The notes under the pieces were generated by a model that worked only from the letters and a program-made list of their open reading frames with translations, was not told where the DNA came from and ran no database searches. The position numbers and the translations under genes were made by a program. DNA of 64,000 nt from Flavobacterium sp. N2038 (GTDB lineage Bacteria; Bacteroidota; Bacteroidia; Flavobacteriales; Flavobacteriaceae): NCBI RefSeq assembly GCF_025947185.1, contig NZ_CP110001.1, positions 2,046,001-2,110,000 of the forward strand. The letters are read 5' to 3'. Below are positions 1 through 10,643 of the stretch, in pieces (position 1 is the stretch's first letter; each line of letters opens with the position of its first letter).

Positions 1-3000
1 ATTTTCGCATTCAAAAATGATAGAATTAATGTTTAAGTTTTTTATGATTGTTTTTAATAAAAGCATGTTTACTTTGTTGTCTTCTACAATCAGTATGACT
101 ACTTTTTTCTGATTAGAATTATAACTTAAAGCATATTCGGGATTGCCCCTGTTTATGATTTCTCTGAATTTTTCATTGATGGTTTCATGGCTAATTCTTA
201 GATTCAGATCAAAATAAAAAGTACTTCCCTGATTGATTTTACTTTTTAATTGTAAGCGGCTTTCCATTAAAGCAAGCAATTGGTTCGAAATGGTTAATCC
301 TAAACCTGTTCCTCCAAATTTTCTCGTTGTAGAGCTATCTTCCTGAGAAAAGGCTTTAAAAATTTTCTTTTGGTTTTTCTCTAAAATTCCAATTCCGGTG
401 TCAACAACTGAAAAACGGATAATATAGTTATCATCTGATTTGTTTTCAATAGTAGTAACATTAAGTTTTATCGAGCCTTCATTGGTGAATTTTACAGCAT
501 TTGATAAAAGATTAATCAGGATTTGTTTTAAACGAACAATGTCTGTCCAGATGTATTTAGGCACATTTGGATCTATGTTTAATTCCAGTTGAAGATTTTT
601 TTGATTGGATTCGTAAATAATCAAATCAAATATCTGTCCCAGTATTTTTTGCAGATCGTATAAGTCAATAAAAAGCTCCAGTTTTCCAGCTTCAATTTTA
701 GAAAAATCCAGGATATCATTGATGATTTCAAGAAGCGAGTGAGCTGATTGATTAATTGTTGTCATGTACTTTTCCTGAATTTCTTCAAGATTAGTTTTCA
801 TTAACAAATGTGTAAATCCGATAATTCCGTTTAATGGAGTACGAATTTCATGCGACATATTGGCAAGGAAATCTGACTTTGATTTGTTTGCGGCTTCGGC
901 AAGTTCTTTTGCTTTAATGGCATCTTCACTTTCCTTGATTTTTGCCTGATTCCGATTTCGGTCTAAAGCCGAAGAGATGTTATTGGCTAATGTCTGATAG
1001 ATATTTATTTCGTCATCTGTCCATTTTCTTTCTCTGGTACAGTCGTCAAAACCAATAAATCCGGAAAATATATTATTGGTATATAACGGAAGAATTAGTA
1101 TTGATTTAATATCATTTGCAACTAATAATTTTTTAAAAAAAGTATCCTCAAGATTTTTAGTAAGTGTTTTTAGAATTTTTTTGCTTTGTGAGTGAAGTGT
1201 AATCTCTTTTAAATCTTCTTCAGAAAAACGCTGTAATTCTGTTATCTGATGTTTTACACCTTCTCTCGACCATTTGTGTTTTTGACTGATTAGATTTGTT
1301 TCAAGATCTTTTTCATAATAAAAAATGTGATCTACTTTTGAAGCCTTCCCAACAATATCGTAGGTTTCCTGAAACATTTTTTCCGGACTCTGGCTCAATA
1401 AAAACTTTTCTGTACAAAGTGCCAATGCCGAAAGCAGTTCACTTTTAAGTTCAAGTTTTCTTTCAGCTTTTAAGCGCATTTGTGAGGATATTGCCAACGA
1501 AATTACGTCGGCGATAGTTTTGGCGTAATTAATATCTTCGTTGTCCCATTCTCTTTTTTCTCCTGTACTTTCAAGACAGACCACACCGGCAAGTTGTCCG
1601 TTTAGAAAAATAGGAACATCAAGCATCGATTTAATTTTGTTTTTGGTAAAATAAACTTCCTGAAATTCTGAGGTTTCCAGTTTATCAAAAACATCTGGAG
1701 CGTTAATTATTGCTTTGCTTTTTAGCGTTTCAAAATAGATCGGATAAGCTTCTTTATCCAGAATGCTTTTTTCTTCTAATGTATGATTATCTCTGCTAAA
1801 AAGGTTTTTGCAAGCTATAATATCGTTTGAAAATTTCCAGAAACTTAGCCGGTTTACTTTTGAAACAATTGCAGCTTCTTCAATTATAAAATCAATAACA
1901 GTCTGAAGATTATCAAAATCCCTAAAATCGGTTGTAGAGAGTTTTTTAGTTGAGCTATTATAAGCTTCAATTTTCTCTAAACGCCTTTTCTTTTCATTTT
2001 CGATATTTTTTATTCTTGTAATATCCCGGGCAATTCCGGCGAAACCTGTTGTTTCACCTAAATCATTTTTACGGATAATTACTTTCTGGGAAATCCATAA
2101 CTCTTCTCCGTTTTTCTTTAAAACCGGAATTTCAATTGTTGGATAATGTCCCACGTTTTGTTCGAGATTTTCATAAAAATCTACGGCATTTCTAATATAA
2201 TCATCATGAATAAAATTAGAATAATGCTTTCGGAGAATTTCATTATCAGAATAGCCTAAGATTGCGTAACCAAATTCATTTATAAAAGTAAAATGGCCTT
2301 CATTGCTTATTTCAAATATAATATCTGTTGCGGTCTGAATTAGATTTTTATATTGATCCTGAACAATAATTTGCTCCGTAACATCCTGACCAATGCTGAT
2401 GATTAATTTATCAGAGAATTTTTTATCCTTCCATTGTATGTATTTATATTCTCCTTTTTTATTTTTTAATTTTCGGATGTATAACCTATTGTCAATATAA
2501 TTATCGCAATAATTCTCTCTGCTAAATTCAGAATCTTCGGTAAGCCTCCAAAATTCCATTCCCATCATTTCGTCCGGATTATAGCCTAAAATAGAAACGA
2601 CAGTTTCGCTGCAAAAAAGCAAATGTCCGTTTTCATTTGTAGCGATAGTCAGCGAGTTACCTTTGTGTACAATTTCATTAGTAAACCTGAAATTGTCTCT
2701 GTTATGCAGTAAAACGGCATATTTTACCTGATTAATAACAAAGATTAAAATGCAATAGTTAATTAATAAAACAGATGATTTTAATGGGATTAGTTTAAAA
2801 ACAATGGTAATAATCAGGAAAGTAAAAGTAAGTGCTACAAAAGTCCAGTATACTTTTATGGGTTTTAGAATACTGTAAGAAAAGAAAAATGAAACTAAAA
2901 AGGTGATTATTGGGATAACATCATTTGGAAGATATATGATATTATGAATAACATATAATGTGTATATGAAAAAACCAATTATAAAATTCTTTTGAATAGT

Positions 3001-3420
3001 TTCACTCAGAAATTTGATTTTATCAGTCAGCAGGTAAATAAATAAGACAAAAAAACCTATTGAGACGTTTACGGTTAATAAACTGGCGGGTCTGATTTTG
3101 AAAATTTCATTAATGATTTCGATTAAGATAATCGCAATTCCAAAGAATAAAACATAGAGTTTGTACTCTTTATTTATAGTGTCATTTTCTCGCTTCTTTT
3201 CGATAAAATTTCCAATTCTTGTTTTTATTTTAAAGAACTGATAAATTAAAATACTTAGAAAACTAAATAATGATAATCCTAATATGATGAGTTTAGGATT
3301 GTTGTAAAAAATGATATCAGGTGTAAGAACATACCAGGTTGTAATAATAGATTTCAGGGTATCGCCAAAGGTAGCAATGCCTGAAATCAAAGAATTATAA
3401 AAACTATAGCTTTCTACCAT
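1..3420 (-). CDS. Hybrid sensor histidine kinase (7TM-like/PAS/PAS/GAF/GAF/HisKA/HATPase/receiver), 3' end outside window
   Basis: The ATG at 3418-3420 opens a frame of 1140 codons that runs through position 1 without a stop, so the C-terminus is missing. The first ~240 residues hold about six or seven hydrophobic segments. Two PAS-like regions follow (around 245-475; the motif [15 protein letters not shown] lies in the second), then two GAF-like regions (about 500-830). The HisKA box has [15 protein letters not shown] with the phospho-acceptor His857. The ATPase domain shows [17 protein letters not shown] and GGTGLGL. A receiver domain begins near residue 1107 with [10 protein letters not shown] and is cut by the window edge. 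The protein should autophosphorylate at the membrane and pass phosphate to its own receiver. The signal is unknown. The gene upstream is a membrane protein 98 bp away on the same strand. Confidence 0.93.
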   Translation of the reverse strand, partial: MVESYSFYNSLISGIATFGDTLKSIITTWYVLTPDIIFYNNPKLIILGLSLFSFLSILIYQFFKIKTRIGNFIEKKRENDTINKEYKLYVLFFGIAIILIEIINEIFKIRPASLLTVNVSIGFFVLFIYLLTDKIKFLSETIQKNFIIGFFIYTLYVIHNIIYLPNDVIPIITFLVSFFFSYSILKPIKVYWTFVALTFTFLIITIVFKLIPLKSSVLLINYCILIFVINQVKYAVLLHNRDNFRFTNEIVHKGNSLTIATNENGHLLFCSETVVSILGYNPDEMMGMEFWRLTEDSEFSRENYCDNYIDNRLYIRKLKNKKGEYKYIQWKDKKFSDKLIISIGQDVTEQIIVQDQYKNLIQTATDIIFEISNEGHFTFINEFGYAILGYSDNEILRKHYSNFIHDDYIRNAVDFYENLEQNVGHYPTIEIPVLKKNGEELWISQKVIIRKNDLGETTGFAGIARDITRIKNIENEKKRRLEKIEAYNSSTKKLSTTDFRDFDNLQTVIDFIIEEAAIVSKVNRLSFWKFSNDIIACKNLFSRDNHTLEEKSILDKEAYPIYFETLKSKAIINAPDVFDKLETSEFQEVYFTKNKIKSMLDVPIFLNGQLAGVVCLESTGEKREWDNEDINYAKTIADVISLAISSQMRLKAERKLELKSELLSALALCTEKFLLSQSPEKMFQETYDIVGKASKVDHIFYYEKDLETNLISQKHKWSREGVKHQITELQRFSEEDLKEITLHSQSKKILKTLTKNLEDTFFKKLLVANDIKSILILPLYTNNIFSGFIGFDDCTRERKWTDDEINIYQTLANNISSALDRNRNQAKIKESEDAIKAKELAEAANKSKSDFLANMSHEIRTPLNGIIGFTHLLMKTNLEEIQEKYMTTINQSAHSLLEIINDILDFSKIEAGKLELFIDLYDLQKILGQIFDLIIYESNQKNLQLELNIDPNVPKYIWTDIVRLKQILINLLSNAVKFTNEGSIKLNVTTIENKSDDNYIIRFSVVDTGIGILEKNQKKIFKAFSQEDSSTTRKFGGTGLGLTISNQLLALMESRLQLKSKINQGSTFYFDLNLRISHETINEKFREIINRGNPEYALSYNSNQKKVVILIVEDNKVNMLLLKTIIKNLNINSIIFECEN

Positions 3421-3518
3421 AGATTTTGGGGTATGTGTGGTTTAGTAAATAGCATTTTTTTTGAAAATCCTAAAAAGAGTAGGTTAAGCTCTTTTCTTAG
3501 TTTTGAATTTTCGGTTTA

Positions 3519-4313
3519 TTACATGTCGTCCCATCTGCCAATTGAGTCAATTGAGTCTTCCTTTTCCTCAACAGTAAAAATGGCAAAATAGGTGGCATAT
3601 GTCATTGATGTATTAAAAACAAGTGTAAAAAGTATTCCAACACAACAAGCAAAAAAGCCCACTGCCGACCCTATAAATCCAATTAGAAATACTAAAAAGA
3701 TCATTATCGGATTTCTTGCCACAACTATAATACTTGATTTAATAGCATCAATAGCTTTTAAATTTCCGAAAATGATTAATGGAATTGACAGGTAAGTAAA
3801 AAAGTTAATACAAGCTGAAATCGCAGGTCCGAAAAAGATAAATCCGATAGTTTCAAGAGCGTTTGAAATAGCTGTACTTACTGCGGCTATAATTAAGGTA
3901 GCTGTAAATAATTGGGCAAAATAAGGTGCTTTGTAGTAGGTAAAAATAGTCGAAACATTGAATTCTTCATCTTTATCTGCACAATCTGCCATTTTTAGAA
4001 ATCCGGCTCCAAATGGCGCTAATAGAGCTGTTACAAAAGAAACTCCAACTGTAGAGATTAGCATTTGAGCATAAGACAGTTTTTGATTTTCAAGACTCTC
4101 AAAAAACTCTTTTGATATGCTTTCGGCACCATATACAGCGGCTATAATTCCAACAATTGCAATTCCGAAAACGAATGAAAAAACAAGTATAATTAAAGCT
4201 GAATAAAGTGATATTTTTTTGAAGTTTTCGAAAGCGTGATTGAAAACAGCTGAAAAATCAAGGGTATAGCCATTATTTTTAATGTCTTCGATTTGGTCAA
4301 GAGTAGATTTCAT
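3519..4313 (-). CDS. Polytopic membrane protein of unknown function
   Basis: 264 residues with a soluble N-terminus of about 30 residues and roughly six hydrophobic segments (for example SALIILVFSFVFGIAIVGII and MIFLVFLIGFIGSAVGFF). The pattern, with a cytosolic leader and several long helices rich in F, I and A, resembles DUF975-like or glycerophosphodiesterase-membrane-domain-like proteins. I see no catalytic motif. It is transcribed towards the hybrid histidine kinase, 98 bp downstream, so the two may be co-transcribed. The function is not recognised. Confidence 0.85.
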   Translation of the reverse strand: MKSTLDQIEDIKNNGYTLDFSAVFNHAFENFKKISLYSALIILVFSFVFGIAIVGIIAAVYGAESISKEFFESLENQKLSYAQMLISTVGVSFVTALLAPFGAGFLKMADCADKDEEFNVSTIFTYYKAPYFAQLFTATLIIAAVSTAISNALETIGFIFFGPAISACINFFTYLSIPLIIFGNLKAIDAIKSSIIVVARNPIMIFLVFLIGFIGSAVGFFACCVGILFTLVFNTSMTYATYFAIFTVEEKEDSIDSIGRWDDM

Positions 4314-4435
4314 TTTTTTTCGTAGAATTGTTTTATATTCTTGTGATTTTAGCGTAATACTTTTGACGTAAATATAATATTTTTTATCAATCCAGTATTA
4401 AAATCTATAAAACATTACGAAATTGTTTTTTCTGT

Positions 4436-5764
4436 TTATAACCAGTCTAATAAACGCTTTAGTGAGGTTAATTTATCTTTGTAAGGAGCATATCGCATAG
4501 GCAAATCTAGCCAGTTTGCTTTTTTTACAATAGCTTTGTGATGAGAGAATATATCAAAACTTAACTGACCATGATAAGCACCGATTCCACTATGGCCGAC
4601 TCCGCCAAAAGGCAATCGTTTATTGGAGAAATGAACCACAGTATCATTGATACAGCCCCCTCCAAAAGAGTAGGTGGCAATTAGTTTTTTTGCAAATGCA
4701 TCATTTTCACTAAAAATATAGAAAGCAAGAGGTTTTTCATATCGGCTTACTACATTTTCTATCTCAGTTTCGGTTTCGTAAGTTAAAATAGGAAGGATAG
4801 GACCAAAAATTTCTTCTTTCATCACGGCGCTGTCTAAGTCCGGATCTTCAATTAATGTAGGAGAGATATAGAGATTGGCTGCATTTGTTTCTCCACCAAA
4901 AATTACCTTTTCGCGTTCGATCATACTATCCAGGCGAAGCCAGTTTTTGGTATTTATAATGCGGGCTAAATCCGGAGATTTATCTATTTTTTTACCATAT
5001 GCTTTTATGATTTCTTCAATTAAAAATTTGATGAAATTTACTTTCATGTTTTTTTGAACCAATATATAGTCAGGAGCAATACAGGTTTGTCCGGCATTCA
5101 TAAATTTTCCCCAGACAATGCGTTTGGCAGCCAATTTTAAGTTGGCAGTCTCATCTATTATACAAGGATTTTTTCCGCCTAATTCTAAGGTAACCGGAGT
5201 TAGATTTTCTGCTGCAGCTTTGGCGACAATTTTGCCCACAGATACGCTTCCGGTAAAGAAAATATAATCCCAGCGTTTTGCCAGTAATTTATTTGAAACT
5301 TCGATTCCGCCTTCAAAAACTTCGACATGATTAATGTGAAATGTTTTTTCGATGATTTTGGCAATAATAGCCGAAGTATGCGGAGTAAGTTCTGAAGGTT
5401 TTAAAACCACTCTGTTTCCTGCTGCAACTGCAGAAATTAATGGACACAAAGCCAGTTGAAATGGATAATTCCATGGCGCGATAACCAGTACCTTTCCGTA
5501 TGGCTCTTTATAAATATAATCTGTAGATGGAAAATTAAGTAACGATGGGAAAATATTTTTTGGTTTTGCCCATGCACGAAGGTTTTTTATAGTGTCTTTT
5601 AATTCTGAAATGACATAATTTGTTTCGGTCAAAACAGCTTCAAATTCAGGCTTTTTAAAGTCATCGTACAGCGCTTTTACAATTAAATCCTCGCTTTTTT
5701 GAATGTTATACAACAATTTTTTAAGCGTTTCTTTTCTGTATCCGATGTCGTTTTTGTAGTCCAT
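4436..5764 (-). CDS. NAD(P)-dependent aldehyde dehydrogenase (class 3-like)
   Basis: 442 residues, the short form typical of class 3 fatty/aromatic aldehyde dehydrogenases. The cofactor-binding region has VLVIAPWNYPFQLAL and FFTGSVSVGK. The general base is Glu194 in LELGGKNP and the catalytic nucleophile is Cys228 in GQTCIAPDY. The EEIFGPILP motif is near residue 315. It oxidises an aldehyde to the acid in the cytoplasm; the substrate cannot be read from sequence. It stands alone, with gaps to both neighbours. The C-terminus is complete. Confidence 0.95.
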   Translation of the reverse strand: MDYKNDIGYRKETLKKLLYNIQKSEDLIVKALYDDFKKPEFEAVLTETNYVISELKDTIKNLRAWAKPKNIFPSLLNFPSTDYIYKEPYGKVLVIAPWNYPFQLALCPLISAVAAGNRVVLKPSELTPHTSAIIAKIIEKTFHINHVEVFEGGIEVSNKLLAKRWDYIFFTGSVSVGKIVAKAAAENLTPVTLELGGKNPCIIDETANLKLAAKRIVWGKFMNAGQTCIAPDYILVQKNMKVNFIKFLIEEIIKAYGKKIDKSPDLARIINTKNWLRLDSMIEREKVIFGGETNAANLYISPTLIEDPDLDSAVMKEEIFGPILPILTYETETEIENVVSRYEKPLAFYIFSENDAFAKKLIATYSFGGGCINDTVVHFSNKRLPFGGVGHSGIGAYHGQLSFDIFSHHKAIVKKANWLDLPMRYAPYKDKLTSLKRLLDWL

Positions 5765-5840
5765 TTTATGATAAGCTTGTTTTTTTCTCTATGCAAGTTA
5801 ATCGATAAAATTTAAAAAATTAACAATTAAATCATAAAAA

Positions 5841-6530
5841 TCAAACCGCGTTCCAAATTGTTTCGTCAGGTGTTGGGGCTATGATTGTTATGTTTTCTTT
5901 AGAAACCGGATGAACAAAAACAAGTTTCCTGGCATGAAGGTGAATACCACCGTCCGGATTGCTTCGGTCAGCACCATATTTTAAATCACCTTTAATAGGA
6001 GAACCTATTGCAGATAATTGTGCTCTAATTTGATGATGACGCCCTGTGTGAAGATTGATTTCAAGCGCTGTATAATTTTGAAGTTCTTTGATTATTTTGT
6101 AATCAAGACTCGCCAGTTTACTATCCGGAACTTCTTTTAAATGCGCTTTTGAAGTATTGTTTTTTTCGTTTCTCTTTAAAAAATGAACCAATTTGGCAGT
6201 TGCTTCCAGAGGTTTATTTTTAACCACTGCCCAATACGTTTTTTTTGTTTCACGGTTACTGAACAATTCGTTCATTCGTGCTAATGCTTTGCTTGTTCGG
6301 GCAAAAACAACAATTCCGGTTGTTGGTCTGTCAAGACGATGAATTACACCCAAAAATACATCACCGGGTTTATTGTATTTTACTTTTATATATTCTTTTA
6401 CAACATCAGATAAAGGTTTATCTCCTGTTTTATCACCTTGAACAATATCACCTACGCGCTTATTAACCACAATAATGTGATTGTCTTCATGTAATACCTG
6501 GAGATTGTTTTTGTCTGAAATGATTTTCAT
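5841..6530 (-). CDS. RluA-family pseudouridine synthase
   Basis: 229 residues. The catalytic motif HRLDRPTTG carries Asp67, and LHTGRHHQIRAQLSAIG near residue 165 is the second conserved family motif. No N-terminal S4 domain is present, so it is the short form (RluA/RluC-like core only). It isomerises uridine to pseudouridine in rRNA or tRNA; the target site cannot be assigned. It lies downstream of panB on the same strand, separated by a hairpin at 6594-6613. Confidence 0.93.
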   Translation of the reverse strand: MKIISDKNNLQVLHEDNHIIVVNKRVGDIVQGDKTGDKPLSDVVKEYIKVKYNKPGDVFLGVIHRLDRPTTGIVVFARTSKALARMNELFSNRETKKTYWAVVKNKPLEATAKLVHFLKRNEKNNTSKAHLKEVPDSKLASLDYKIIKELQNYTALEINLHTGRHHQIRAQLSAIGSPIKGDLKYGADRSNPDGGIHLHARKLVFVHPVSKENITIIAPTPDETIWNAV

Positions 6531-6593
6531 TTGAAAATATGAAATTTTAGTGTAATAATTTGGCTAAAGCCTTGAAACAGGTTAAAAAATATA

Positions 6594-6613
6594 CCTCCAG
6601 CTAAAGCTGGAGG
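6594..6613 (-). terminator. Palindromic hairpin, probable terminator of panB
   Basis: CCTCCAGCT and AGCTGGAGG form 9-bp perfect arms around two bases. Read on the minus strand the hairpin is followed by TATATTTTTT, as expected for an intrinsic terminator. It lies about 110 bp past the panB stop codon. Confidence 0.65.
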
Positions 6614-6638
6614 CAATTATTTTTTGAATTTTAAAAAG

Positions 6639-6731
6639 CCTTTGAACCTTTGTTCCTAAAAAAGAAACCTTTGTCACTTTGCCCCTTTGTACCTCAGAAC
6701 CTTAGTAACTTAGAATCTTAAAAACTTAGTA
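6639..6731. repeat. Degenerate octamer array (CCTTTGNN merging into CCTTAGNN)
   Basis: Consecutive 8-bp units: CCTTTGAA, CCTTTGTT, CCTAAAAA, a 5-base A-rich slip, then CCTTTGTC, ACTTTGCC, CCTTTGTA, CCTCAGAA, CCTTAGTA, ACTTAGAA, TCTTAAAA, ACTTAGTA. The array overlaps the panB stop codon (6726-6728). The period is exactly eight on both sides of the A-rich slip. Similar arrays lie at 49814, 50039, 52353, 57174 and 57571. Confidence 0.85.
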
Positions 6732-7544
6732 TTGTTCATTTGAATTAGGGAAATCACTAGATTTCACATCCGCTGCATATTGACCAATTGCTTTTGTCAT
6801 TTCTTCGTATAGGTTTAAGTAACGACGTAAGAAACGCGGGCTGAATTCATTATTCATTCCCAACATGTCATGAATAACCAAAACCTGTCCATCAACACCA
6901 CCACCGGCACCAATTCCGATAACAGGAATAGAAATACTATCAGCAACTTTTTTGGCTAAATCAGCAGGGATTTTTTCAAGAACGATAGCAAAACAGCCAA
7001 TTTTTTCCAATAATTTAGCATCCTCGATTAGTTTTTCAGCTTCTTCATCTTCTTTAGCGCGTACACTGTAAGTTCCGAATTTATAAATAGACTGAGGAGT
7101 TAAACCCAAATGTCCCATAACCGGGATTCCTGCGTTTAATATTTTTTTGATGGATTCTTTAATTTCTTTTCCACCCTCTAATTTCACAGCATGCCCGCCA
7201 CTTTCTTTCATTATTCTGATAGAAGAACGTAAAGCTTCTTTAGGATCTGACTGATAACTTCCAAATGGTAAATCTACAACCACCAAAGCTCTCTCGACAG
7301 CGCGAACTACAGATGAAGCATGGTAAATCATTTGATCTAAAGTAATAGGTAAGGTCGTTTCGTGACCTGCCATTACATTTGAAGCCGAATCTCCAACTAA
7401 AATAACATCAACACCTGCAGTATCAACGATTTTTGCCATTGTATAATCATATGCTGTAAGCATAGAGATTTTCTCTCCATTGCTTTTCATTTCAATCAAT
7501 GATTTGGTTGTGATTCTTTTATAATCTTTTTTTGCTACTGACAT
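6726..7544 (-). CDS. panB: 3-methyl-2-oxobutanoate hydroxymethyltransferase
   Basis: 272 residues, the normal length for PanB. The enzyme transfers a hydroxymethyl group from methylene-tetrahydrofolate to 2-oxoisovalerate, giving ketopantoate for pantothenate and CoA synthesis in the cytoplasm. Family motifs include [32 protein letters not shown] (with a metal-binding Asp), [17 protein letters not shown] and [18 protein letters not shown]. The start at [16 protein letters not shown] fits the family. No other pan genes are adjacent. The 3' end runs into an octamer array and then a terminator hairpin. Confidence 0.97.
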   Translation of the reverse strand: MSVAKKDYKRITTKSLIEMKSNGEKISMLTAYDYTMAKIVDTAGVDVILVGDSASNVMAGHETTLPITLDQMIYHASSVVRAVERALVVVDLPFGSYQSDPKEALRSSIRIMKESGGHAVKLEGGKEIKESIKKILNAGIPVMGHLGLTPQSIYKFGTYSVRAKEDEEAEKLIEDAKLLEKIGCFAIVLEKIPADLAKKVADSISIPVIGIGAGGGVDGQVLVIHDMLGMNNEFSPRFLRRYLNLYEEMTKAIGQYAADVKSSDFPNSNEQY

Positions 7545-7595
7545 TTTAATTTTTTTTTGATGATGTAAAAGTATTGAATAATTGTAACTTGAGAA

Positions 7596-8798
7596 TCAGC
7601 AATAAAAGAATATTTCGACAGAATAAAGTTTTCCATCTTTAAATTGTATTCTAAATTGACTTTCTTCCATTATGATAGAATAATTATGTGGTGATTTCAA
7701 CGAAGCTTCGATATAGGTTCCATATTTTTCAATGAAAGCTTTTTCGGACGTAGAATTATCTAAAAAGTCATTTGTATTTAATATGAATTTATAATTTGGA
7801 CTCACATAAACTTTAATAACTTCAGCCTTATTTTTCTCTTCATCTACAGAAATCTCTAAATTAGGATAGTAATAAAATAAATCGCTTAAATATAGACCGC
7901 ACTCATCACTTATTTTTACTTTTCTATCCGGATCTCCGTAAAATTTCAATAATTGCTTTTGAGTAAAATACGGCATTGGTGTATCTGTCTTGATATCGCC
8001 CAATAGGAATCCAATTTTTTTAGTAAAAGCGATAATCTGTTCCGGTAATTTATGTTTTGCTAAGCCTTTGGCAAGAGCCATATTCATTTCGGTTTCAGCG
8101 ATTAATTTTGGATCGTTAATCTGTTTAACTACTTCATAATATCTTTGATACGCCGGTTCTAATTTAGAATATTCGCTGTTCCATGCCAGTTCTACGATTC
8201 TTTCGCTGACTGTTTTACGTTCTGAAACCGCATTTACATCAAGTTTATCGAAATCTTTTAGTAAAGTATCAAAATCGGGTCTTGTGCCAATAAATTTACG
8301 TAAAGTATATTGTGCATACTCTTCGGTAAAATTACCATTGATATTAACCCATTCCTCTTGATTTACGGGGAGATAATTGACAGCAACCGGATCTCCGGTA
8401 AATAAAACTTCTTTGATTTTTGAGTTTCTGTCGGGCAATGCTCTGGCTTTTAAGCCTGCAACCAAAACAAAAAGATGATTACCTCCATAATAAGCGTCGC
8501 CACCTTCTAAAATAGGATTTTCCGGATCTTTTGTTTTAATATCTTTTGCGTTTAATCGGGTCGCAATGAATTTTTCGGGAACAAATCCTTCATTAAAATT
8601 ATCAGCCTGCACTTTATACCAGCCGTTTTGATTTTGTGATATTAAACGAACTTCGGCTCCATATTTAAAATAGCCTAAAAAAGAAGCTGAAGTTTTTGGT
8701 TCTGTATATAGTCTTGTATCTGAATTAAGAAAACAACGTTCTTGTGAATGCAATAAAATAGAGCAAAATAATGCAAGTATGAAATAGAATTTTTTCAT
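7596..8798 (-). CDS. Exported protein with N-terminal SH3-like (bacterial SH3) domain
   Basis: I place the start at the ATG 8796-8798 (MKKFYFILALFCSILLHSQ), which gives a clean signal peptide. A start 30 bp upstream would only add residues encoded by a neighbouring inverted repeat. After cleavage the protein shows a SH3b-type stretch (DTRLYTEPKTSASFLGYF ... VRLISQNQNGWYKVQ), then a second SH3-like segment (LKARALPDRNSKIKEVLF). The remainder is about 230 residues with no recognised family. It probably acts in the periplasm or outer envelope; the binding partner is unknown. Confidence 0.85.
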   Translation of the reverse strand: MKKFYFILALFCSILLHSQERCFLNSDTRLYTEPKTSASFLGYFKYGAEVRLISQNQNGWYKVQADNFNEGFVPEKFIATRLNAKDIKTKDPENPILEGGDAYYGGNHLFVLVAGLKARALPDRNSKIKEVLFTGDPVAVNYLPVNQEEWVNINGNFTEEYAQYTLRKFIGTRPDFDTLLKDFDKLDVNAVSERKTVSERIVELAWNSEYSKLEPAYQRYYEVVKQINDPKLIAETEMNMALAKGLAKHKLPEQIIAFTKKIGFLLGDIKTDTPMPYFTQKQLLKFYGDPDRKVKISDECGLYLSDLFYYYPNLEISVDEEKNKAEVIKVYVSPNYKFILNTNDFLDNSTSEKAFIEKYGTYIEASLKSPHNYSIIMEESQFRIQFKDGKLYSVEIFFYC

Positions 8799-8813
8799 GA
8801 AGTGTTTTGTTTT

Positions 8814-8892
8814 TGCCACGAATTTCACGAATTACCCTAATTTTTATTGAAGTGCGTAAAAACAATTAGTGTAATTCGTGAAATTCGTGGCA
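8814..8892. repeat. Long inverted repeat with 22-bp perfect arms
   Basis: The arm starting TGCCACGAATTTCACG (8814-8835) is repeated in inverse orientation at 8871-8892, with further partial pairing inside. It sits between the L-serine dehydratase 3' end and the SH3 gene start, and would form a strong RNA hairpin in either direction. Related but diverged inverted repeats occur near 15315 and 36292. Confidence 0.8.
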
Positions 8893-8900
8893 GCCTATTT

Positions 8901-10328
8901 TTAGCAATCGGCCATGTTTACCGCAACGGCAAGTCCGCCTTCTGAGGTTTCTTTGTATTTAGAATTCATGTCTTTTGCCGTTTGCCACATGGTATTAATT
9001 ACTTTATCCAATGGCACTTTTGCATTTTTAGAATCGGTTTCTAAAGCTAATTCCGCAGCATTTATCGCTTTTATGGCACCCATTGTATTTCTTTCAATAC
9101 ACGGAATCTGAACCAAACCACCAATAGGGTCACAGGTTAGACCTAAATGATGTTCCATAGCAATTTCGGCAGCCATCAGAACCTGAGCAGGACTTCCGCC
9201 CATTAATTCACAAAGTGCTGCTGCAGCCATTGATGACGAAACACCAATTTCGGCCTGACAGCCTCCCATTGCAGCAGAAATTGTAGATCCTTTTTTGAAA
9301 ATACTTCCAATTTCTCCGGCAACCATCAGGAATTGTTTGATTTCTTTTTCGCCTGCATTATGATTTTCAATTACCAGATAATACATTAAAACTGCCGGAA
9401 TTACACCAGCACTTCCGTTTGTCGGAGCTGTAACTACACGCCCTAATGAGGCGTTTACTTCATTTACAGCCAATGCAAAACAGCTAACCCATTTCAGGAT
9501 TTGGCGAAATTTAACCTCCGTTTTTCTGATTTCTTCCAGCCAGGATTGCGGATCATTATAATTGGATAATCCGATAAGATTCTGGTGCATATCAAAAGCT
9601 CTTCTGCGCACATGCAAACCGCCCGGAAGAATCCCTTCTGAGTGGCAGCCAATGTACATACATTCAAGCATTGTATTCCAGATGCGCATAAGTTCTGAAT
9701 GAATTTCTTCTTCAGAACGCATTGATTTTTCGTTTTCGTAAACAATCTCAGAAATAGATTTGTTTTCGGAAACGGTATAATTTAAAAGTTCAACTGCATT
9801 TTGAATAGGGAACGGAAAAGCACATTTAATCACCTCTTTGATTTTTGCATTTTCGCGTTCTTCTTTCACAACAAAACCACCACCAATAGAGTAGAAAGTA
9901 GATTCATACTCAGAATCATCATTTTTGTAAGCCGTGAATTTTAATCCGTTGGCATGAAAAGGAAGGAAATCTTTGTTGAAAACAATGTCTTGTAAAAAGT
10001 AAAAAGGAACTTTATATTCATTGGCAAGATTGATCTCGTGTGTGTCTTCTATATTTTTGATAATGCCGGCAATATTTTCGACCGGAATATATTCAGGATC
10101 CTGACCGCTTAAGCCCAACATAACAGATAAATCTGTTGCGTGGCCTTTACCAGTTAAGGAAAGAGAACCGTACAAATCGACTTTTACTCTTTTTACCTGA
10201 TCTAAAATAGCTTCACTTTTCAGCTCTTCCAAAAAGCGTTCTGCGGCTCTCCAAGGCCCCAAAGTGTGTGAGCTTGAGGGCCCAACACCAATTTTTAGCA
10301 TATCAAAAACAGAGATACATTCTTCCAT
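8901..10328 (-). CDS. sdaA: L-serine ammonia-lyase (iron-sulfur, single chain)
   Basis: 475 residues joining the beta domain (GVGPSSSHT near the N-terminus, an ACT-like fold) and the alpha domain ([18 protein letters not shown]). The enzyme deaminates L-serine to pyruvate and ammonia using a [4Fe-4S] cluster. Candidate ligand cysteines are in [18 protein letters not shown] and IPCIERN. The last residue of the protein is also a cysteine (AVNMADC); in the characterised Legionella enzyme the C-terminal Cys serves as the fourth cluster ligand and autoinhibitor. A -7 box lies about 30 bp upstream. Confidence 0.96.
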   Translation of the reverse strand: MEECISVFDMLKIGVGPSSSHTLGPWRAAERFLEELKSEAILDQVKRVKVDLYGSLSLTGKGHATDLSVMLGLSGQDPEYIPVENIAGIIKNIEDTHEINLANEYKVPFYFLQDIVFNKDFLPFHANGLKFTAYKNDDSEYESTFYSIGGGFVVKEERENAKIKEVIKCAFPFPIQNAVELLNYTVSENKSISEIVYENEKSMRSEEEIHSELMRIWNTMLECMYIGCHSEGILPGGLHVRRRAFDMHQNLIGLSNYNDPQSWLEEIRKTEVKFRQILKWVSCFALAVNEVNASLGRVVTAPTNGSAGVIPAVLMYYLVIENHNAGEKEIKQFLMVAGEIGSIFKKGSTISAAMGGCQAEIGVSSSMAAAALCELMGGSPAQVLMAAEIAMEHHLGLTCDPIGGLVQIPCIERNTMGAIKAINAAELALETDSKNAKVPLDKVINTMWQTAKDMNSKYKETSEGGLAVAVNMADC

Positions 10329-10359
10329 TGTTTCAATTATTGTTCAATTTTTATACAGA

Positions 10360-10367
10360 CAAAGATA
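10360..10367 (-). promoter_or_regulatory. -7 box candidate for sdaA
   Basis: Reads TATCTTTG on the minus strand, an exact match to the Bacteroidota TAnnTTTG element, about 32 bp before the sdaA ATG. No convincing -33 TTTG is seen at the usual distance. Confidence 0.5.
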
Positions 10368-10509
10368 ATTGAATAATGCAATGATGAATAAAATTTGATT
10401 GTTAATGTTGAGCTTTTGTTAAAAAAGGTATTAAATTTTAATAATTCGGCAATGAAATAAATTTAAATCTTTAATATAGTGTTTTCGTAGAAAGTTAGCC
10501 TTTTTTCGG

Positions 10510-10517
10510 TATTTTTG
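10510..10517 (+). promoter_or_regulatory. -7 box candidate for the antiporter gene
   Basis: TATTTTTG matches TAnnTTTG exactly. Transcription starting just downstream would give a leader of about 120 nt before the ATG at 10644. The -33 region is not clear. Confidence 0.4.
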
Positions 10518-10643
10518 TAATAAAGCAAGATAGTAGTGATCTAAGTTCTTGTTTCTAAAAACTAATACTTCATGGATTTTGTTCTAATTCTGAAATGTCT
10601 TTTTACGATTAATTGCAATGCCACAAGAAGATAAAATTACATT

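Larger units (their letters stand above)
10329..10643. other. Divergent intergenic region between sdaA and the antiporter gene
   Basis: 315 bp with no gene. It holds an sdaA -7 box candidate (10360-10367), an AT-rich near-palindrome at 10429-10443 and a second -7 box candidate at 10510-10517 facing the antiporter. The latter would give that gene a leader of about 120 nt. A small open frame in the leader is out of phase with the antiporter and I do not believe it is a gene. Confidence 0.6.
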
